Shown piece after piece: positions 59,689 to 64,000 of a DNA stretch of 64,000 nt. Both the position numbers and the translations under genes were made by a program. How positions within the stretch are numbered: the stretch's first letter is position 1; each line of letters starts with the position of its first letter. Source of the stretch: CBDFHB01 sp965250115 (GTDB taxonomy: Bacteria; Acidobacteriota; Vicinamibacteria; Marinacidobacterales; SMYC01); NCBI GenBank assembly GCA_965250115.1, contig CBDFNJ010000002.1:496001-560000 (forward strand), in the 5' to 3' direction. A model generated the notes under the pieces. The model saw only the letters and a program-made list of their open reading frames with translations, was not told the DNA's origin and ran no database searches.

Positions 59689-60887
59689 GGTGCTTCCGCC
59701 ATGAAGTGTTGGTGGCTGCCGCGTAACCCGTTCGCGGCTAGAGTTTGAACCAGAATTCTGAAGACACAGTTCTCTCATCGTAAGGGCCGAGCCGAAGTGA
59801 AGAATAGCAGATGTCTCAATCCCGCATGTCCGTCGTATGGAACAGTCGGTTCCAGAAGCATTATTCACAACGGATTCTACAGAACGAGGTCCGGGAAACG
59901 CCGTCGATACCGGTGCGGCGAGTGCGGAAAGACGTTCTCTTCGACGACAGGCACGCCCTACTACCGTCTCCAACATCGAAGAGCTACTTTCGATGGGGTC
60001 ATCGCTCTCAGAGTCGAGGGTGTCAGCATTTCTGCGATTTCCCGGATCAAAGGGATTGCCTGGAACACCGTCGCCCGCTGGCTCGAGAAGGCAGCCCAAG
60101 TGTGTCGTCGATTCAATCACACAAGGATCGCCGGCTTCGCTGCCGAAGAGCTTCAAGCCGACGAGATTCGCACGTTCGCGGGCAACAAGAAGACGCCGAG
60201 TTGGGTCTTCGTTACGATCGAGGTCTGGTCTCGGCTCTGGCCATCGACGGTGACGGGAAGGCGAAGCTACCGGAACACTCACGCTCTGTTTCGCGACCTT
60301 TCGAGGCGGATGAATTTCGAGCGTCTTCCCTTGATCGCCACGGATGGATTCGAATTCTACCAGAAGATCATCCGTCGCTTCTTCGGGCCAGCGTGTCTCT
60401 ACGGCCAGGTCCTCAAGACGCGCAGGAACGGTCGTATCATCAAGGTCGAACGGAGAGCGCTGCACGGAGCCGCGTGGCGATTCGAAGACGCGCTCAATAA
60501 CTCCGAGGACTCTTCGACATTGAACACGTCGTTCATCGCGCGGTTAAATCTGACCATCCGGCAAAGCTCGGCATACCTTTCGAGACGAACGCTTTCCCAC
60601 GCTCGCTCGACGGAGAGGCTCGATGGGCACCTGGAATTGCTCCGTTACTATTACAACTTCGTCCGACCGCACGGAGCTCTGAAGTTCGGACGTGAGATCC
60701 GAACTCCGGCTATGCAGGCCGGTCTGACCATTCGACGGCTCACCTTTCGAGACATCTTCTTGGCGACGACGATTCCTTTGTGGTCGCGGATCGAGGTTTT
60801 CCTGCTCACTGGGGCGCGCACCCCGGTCTCTTCCGCACCTGAACCACTGCCCGCAGCCGCGTAGCAACACTTGATGGCGGAAGCACC
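59689..60887 (+). mobile_element. IS1-like (family A) element, copy 5
   Basis: A 1199-bp element with the usual ends; it separates a hypothetical gene from a family C repeat. Confidence 0.87.
59797..60864 (+). CDS. IS1-like transposase, copy 5 (divergent N terminus)
   Basis: 355 residues. The zinc-ribbon region reads CPSYGTVGSRSIIHNGFY in place of CPLRGKVSSGNIVRHGFY in the other copies, while the rest is almost identical to them. All DDE motifs are present; one change is SFIARLNLTIR, which replaces the Glu of SFIERLNLTIR that is the expected third catalytic residue, so this copy may be inactive. Confidence 0.83.
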   Translation: MKNSRCLNPACPSYGTVGSRSIIHNGFYRTRSGKRRRYRCGECGKTFSSTTGTPYYRLQHRRATFDGVIALRVEGVSISAISRIKGIAWNTVARWLEKAAQVCRRFNHTRIAGFAAEELQADEIRTFAGNKKTPSWVFVTIEVWSRLWPSTVTGRRSYRNTHALFRDLSRRMNFERLPLIATDGFEFYQKIIRRFFGPACLYGQVLKTRRNGRIIKVERRALHGAAWRFEDALNNSEDSSTLNTSFIARLNLTIRQSSAYLSRRTLSHARSTERLDGHLELLRYYYNFVRPHGALKFGREIRTPAMQAGLTIRRLTFRDIFLATTIPLWSRIEVFLLTGARTPVSSAPEPLPAAA

Positions 60888-60987
60888 GAGAGGCCCAGAA
60901 TCGAGGCCGGGGCTACCGAGGCATAGCGGGATAGCACGTTCTGGTCCAGGTGCGGCCCGGGCCTGGATCCAGGTCTCCGCCCGGCAG
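60888..60987 (+). repeat. Family C long end repeat, left piece
   Basis: GAGAGGCCCAGAATCGAGGC to GTCTCCGCCCGGCAG; it is continued after the IS256 insertion at 62448. The last eight bases CCCGGCAG are one copy of the target duplication. Confidence 0.8.
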
Positions 60988-62447
60988 GGGGATGTCCCGG
61001 CCGCTGTTGAATTTGGTCGGGTAGCGGCGGCACCTGTGAATACTCTTAGGCAGCAACCTCATCGCTGTCAAGAGATTTCTGTTTGCTTCTAAGCGCGTGA
61101 ACGAGAGCGCCCATATGGCGATAGCCTTTGATACGGTGAAACTTTTTCTCCGCCGTGACGACGCCGAGAGCGGTCCATCGGCGAATCATGGAAGGACTCT
61201 TCCACCGCTTGACGTTTCTCGAGACTCTGCGGATGGTGCCGTTGAGATTCTCGATGGCGTTTGTCGTGGCCAGAGATTTGCGAAGTAACTCGGGTAGAGC
61301 GAGCTTCACAACCGTGAGGGTCTCTTCCATCCCTTCTCGAAGGCTTCCGGCAGCTTCGTCGTAGCCGTTTCGCTCGAGCCACGACACCAATGCCTGAAGT
61401 CGCTTGCGCGCCTTGTCGGCACTCTTGCATTTGTACGCTTCCTTCATTGTCTGGAGCACGTAGGCGTGACGGGACTTGGGAAGGTACGAGCGTAGATTTC
61501 GGAGTTTGTGGAGCTGGCATCTTTGGATAACCGCGAGATCCCCCAAAACGTCGACGAGTGCTTTGCGGATCCCTTTGCCTCCGTCCACTACGCAGAGAAT
61601 CGATTCGTCGATCCGCAATCCCCGCTCGAGAAGGTTCTGCAACATCGCGGTGCACACCCGAGAGTTCTCCGTCGAGCCCAGCCATATACCCAAGGGCACC
61701 TTCGTTCCATCTATTGTGATACCGAGAGTTACGACGACGGTCTGTCCGGCCACCTCAAGGCCATCCATCATTAGTGCCGCAAGCTCGAACTCCTCTAGCC
61801 TCCGAGATAGGTATTCCTCGAGCTTCTTAGTCGTCTGGCTCACGAGGTGACGGCTGGCGGCACTCTTGCTCGTGCCACGAGACTTCAACTTCGCCGAGGG
61901 TTTGTCCAGACTCGATTCGTAATTTCGGGTCGATACCCCCACCAAGATCTGGTTCAGCACTCGCTCCGGAAGCGGGTCTTCTTCGCGGAAGGCTTCGAAG
62001 TGTGGAAGCGACGCCTCCTCGCCCGACTTCGAACGAACTCGAGGTCGCGACACTTGGATTCGACGACCGCCGAAGCTCAGCTCCCCATCCGTGCTCCCCC
62101 AGTGGTTATGAGTTCGCTCCTTCTCGTGCTTGCCCTTCGGCCCCGCGATCTTCTCCGCGTCCTCTCTCAGGAGTAGGTGCAATGCGGTCAGTCCTTGCTC
62201 GTACACCCATTCCGTCAGGTCCGCCTTCGTGGCCGCGATCCCAGCTATCATCGGTAGCAGTATCTGACCGACTTGGCCAACTACCTTGCCCGTAGGCGAG
62301 TGCGTTTGCTTTCTTACTGGCTTCTTTGATTTCCTTGGCATGGTGGCTCCTTGTCCCCCTCTGGAGACGGTTGGTTTGGCAGACCTATTCTTAGGCCGGC
62401 CAAGGAGCCGCCGCTACCCCAAATTCAACATCCGGCGGGACATCCCC
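60988..62447 (-). mobile_element. IS256-family element with 8-bp target duplication
   Basis: A 1460-bp element with about 30-bp imperfect inverted ends (GGGGATGTCCCGGCCGCTGT and, inverted, GGGGATGTCCCGCCGGATGT) and direct repeats CCCGGCAG at 60980-60987 and 62448-62455. It is intact and inserted inside a family C repeat. Confidence 0.9.
61046..62341 (-). CDS. IS256-family transposase, intact
   Basis: Mutator-type transposase of 431 residues. DDE motifs: LAALMMDGLEVAGQTVVVTL (first Asp), ILCVVDGGKGIRKALVDVLG (second Asp), RCQLHKLRNLRSYLPKS (C/H signature) and ATTNAIENLNGTIRRVSRNV (Glu). The KW-rich end RNVKRWKSPSMIRRWTALGV is typical. It is unrelated in detail to the IS256 gene at 45321. Confidence 0.94.
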   Translation of the reverse strand: MPRKSKKPVRKQTHSPTGKVVGQVGQILLPMIAGIAATKADLTEWVYEQGLTALHLLLREDAEKIAGPKGKHEKERTHNHWGSTDGELSFGGRRIQVSRPRVRSKSGEEASLPHFEAFREEDPLPERVLNQILVGVSTRNYESSLDKPSAKLKSRGTSKSAASRHLVSQTTKKLEEYLSRRLEEFELAALMMDGLEVAGQTVVVTLGITIDGTKVPLGIWLGSTENSRVCTAMLQNLLERGLRIDESILCVVDGGKGIRKALVDVLGDLAVIQRCQLHKLRNLRSYLPKSRHAYVLQTMKEAYKCKSADKARKRLQALVSWLERNGYDEAAGSLREGMEETLTVVKLALPELLRKSLATTNAIENLNGTIRRVSRNVKRWKSPSMIRRWTALGVVTAEKKFHRIKGYRHMGALVHALRSKQKSLDSDEVAA

Positions 62448-62620
62448 CCCGGCAGCGTGGCATCCCGTTGCTGAACAGTGTTTTTCCTGCGCGTGCGGAG
62501 AACCCGAATCGCCGACATCGCCTCCGACACGCCCCTGATCTCGAGCTCGCCACGAGGCGATGACGATCGAAACGGCCCGGCGCGCCAGTCTTGAGTTCGT
62601 TTGTGTTTTTGGACACGACG
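62448..62620 (+). repeat. Family C long end repeat, right piece
   Basis: Begins with the second CCCGGCAG and continues GCATCCCGTTGCTGAACAGT to TTTTTGGACACGACG. Confidence 0.8.
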
Positions 62621-62692
62621 GGCAACAGCTACGTAGAGAGCTTCAACTGTAAGCTACGCGACGAACTGCTCACCGGAAACGATTTGGTTTAA
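62621..62692 (+). pseudogene. IS3-type OrfB, C-terminal fragment
   Basis: Twenty-three codons GNSYVESFNCKLRDELLTGN DLV and a stop, the region around the catalytic Glu of an rve transposase distinct from the intact IS3 here. Confidence 0.72.
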
Positions 62693-62883
62693 ACCGGCTC
62701 CGCTCCGCGGGCTTCAACCAGCCCTTGTCAGCACCGAGTTACTGAGATACAACGTGGTACTAACCGTGGGGTCAGGTCAAGGTCACTTCGGTGTTATCGC
62801 AAATCTGTTGAGCTCTGCTCGTACTGGTGCGCACGTTCACAATGCGCGCTGCCCTCCGTGTTCGGGACACATCCCGGGAGCGC

Positions 62884-63010
62884 GGATGATGCTTCAGTAC
62901 GCACTCGAGCGTAAGGTCACGGAGGCGTTGGGTCGCAGCTACTACGAGAACGCGCCGGCCACGACGAAAGAGAAGGGACGCCGCAACGGGTATGAGTCCG
63001 TCGTAGACCT
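62884..63010 (+). pseudogene. IS256-type transposase, N-terminal fragment
   Basis: MMLQYALERKVTEALGRSYY then EKGRRNGYESVVDLR resembles the start of mutator-type transposases; similarity is lost after this. Confidence 0.55.
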
Positions 63011-63132
63011 GCGCACTCAGATCGCGCTTGCCTCCGAGGAAGACTATGCTGTGCTGGCCGATCACGGTATTTTCAGTATCGACGGCACAAACCGACTCGC
63101 GCAAAACTAGTTCAACCGATGGCTCGATATGA

Positions 63133-64000
63133 ATGACCGAAGCAATGGCTGACAAGAACCGCACCCCCGAACAAAAGGCGCGCGACACCATTGACCAGCT
63201 GATGGACGAGGCTGGCTGGAAGGTGCAGTCGAAAAACGAGATAGACTTTAGCGCTGGCTTCGGCATCGCCATCCGCGAATACCAGACCGATGTCGGTCCC
63301 GCCGACTACGTTCTGTTCATCGACAAGAACCCGGTCGGCGTCATCGAGGCAAAACCCGAGGACTGGGGCCAGAAGATCACGACGGTTGAAGATCAGTCTG
63401 CTGGCTACGCGGCCGCAAAGCTGAAATGGCTCAACAACAAGGAGCCGCTTCCCTTCATCTACGAGAGCACGGGCGTCGTGACGCGCTTCACCGATACCCG
63501 CGACCCGAAGCCCCGCTCGCGCGAGGTCTTTAATTTCCACCGCCCTGAAACGCTGGCCGGGTGGTTCACACAACCCGCACCGCTGCGCGCACGGCTACGC
63601 ACCATGCCCAGCCTCAACCCCTCAGGCCTCAGGGCGTGCCAGATCACAGCGATTGAAGGGCTCGAAGAGTCGCTGCGGGACGACCGCCCGCGGGCCCTCA
63701 TCCAGATGGCGACCGGGTCCGGCAAGACATACGCCGCCATCACATCGATCTATCGTCTGCTGAAGCACGCTGACGCCAAACGGATCCTGTTCTTGGTGGA
63801 CACCAGGAATCTCGGTTAACAGGCCGAGCAGGAATTTATGGCCTGCGTGCCTAGTGACGACAACCGTAAATTTACGGAGCTGTACAACGTGCAGCGGCTG
63901 AAATCCTCCTTCGTTGCCAAGGACAGCCAGGTCTGTATCAGCACCATCCAGCGTATGTACTCGCTGTTGAAGGACCAGGAGTTGGATGAAGCCGTGGAGC
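63133..64000 (+). pseudogene. hsdR: Type I restriction enzyme HsdR subunit, in-frame stop, 3' end beyond window
   Basis: Restriction/translocase subunit. The nuclease domain shows YVLFIDKNPVGVIEAKPEDW (PD-(D/E)xK core), then WFTQPAPLRARLRTMP, LRACQITAIEGLEESLRDDR and Walker A LIQMATGSGKTYAAITSIYR near residue 195. At codon 229 the expected Glu in DTRNLG-x-QAEQEF is TAA (63817-63819); after it the same frame continues FMACVPSDDNRKFTELYNVQ, RLKSSFVAKDSQVCISTIQR to the edge. A single GAA-to-TAA change explains this. Start ATG 63133, or 63148. Confidence 0.85.

Noticed and set aside
63817..63819. Readthrough or recoding of the stop in hsdR
   Set aside because: The codon is TAA at a non-catalytic Glu; no recoding system fits, so a mutation or sequence error is simpler.

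Overview
ORGANISM. GC-rich Gram-negative DNA. Lipid A/Kdo/heptose genes show a lipopolysaccharide outer membrane. Two DUF507 genes and a 1068-residue secreted sortilin-type BNR-repeat protein are combinations common in Acidobacteriota and related deep lineages, so an acidobacterium-like host is my best guess; the window holds no rRNA and I cannot place it firmly.

LEFT CORE (1-9300). Intact, tightly packed housekeeping DNA: gap (divergent, cut by the left edge), then a seven-gene LPS operon waaA-lpxK-lpxL type acyltransferase-waaF-gmhB-rfaE1-rfaE2 with mostly overlapping or touching ends. It makes Kdo2-lipid A and supplies ADP-heptose plus a heptosyltransferase. Hsp20, an isoprenylcysteine/PE-methyltransferase-like membrane protein, two DUF507 genes and tRNA-Asp(GTC) follow.

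MOBILE-ELEMENT SWAMP (9300-64000). After tRNA-Asp and two perfect hairpins the sequence becomes a mosaic of insertion sequences, non-autonomous miniature elements (MITEs), solo terminal repeats and truncated genes. Families seen: (A) five 1.2 kb IS1-like copies with terminal repeats starting GGTGCTTCCGCC, plus two MITE types (244 and 166 bp) sharing those ends; (B) an IS481-like integrase element with about 105-bp terminal repeats starting CGTCCTGTGCC, one decayed copy and many solo ends; (C) MITEs of about 210 bp and end repeats with CGTCGTGTCCAAAAACAC; (D) 158-bp MITEs with TGTGCCTTCTATTTATTC; two IS903/IS5-like copies; IS3 (one intact, one partial, one end remnant); one IS6; two IS256 elements plus fragments; an ISL3 fragment; and a DUF2924/large serine recombinase module with two extra partial copies of its 5' part. 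Many cargo genes are cut by these elements and carry element-encoded ends.

CARGO. Recognisable genes between the elements: a PLD-like protein, a PaaI thioesterase, two toxin-first HigBA/RelE-type loci, a GNAT acetyltransferase, a pterin carbinolamine dehydratase, a cytosolic reductive-dehalogenase/QueG-like Fe-S protein, a TlpA-like redoxin, a truncated metallo-beta-lactamase-fold protein, an alpha-carbonic anhydrase, a PIN (DUF4935) protein, two proteins with HEPN-like Rx4H motifs, and defence-type genes (truncated DEAD/H helicase, Vsr plus HNH nucleases, HsdR with an in-frame stop).

MOST INTERESTING. The rhodanese lipoprotein at 16870-17328 (minus strand) has UGA exactly at its catalytic cysteine, in-frame coding continues for 41 conserved-looking residues, and a perfect 6-bp GC hairpin with a G in its loop lies 21 nt after the UGA. 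This is what a bacterial selenocysteine rhodanese would look like.
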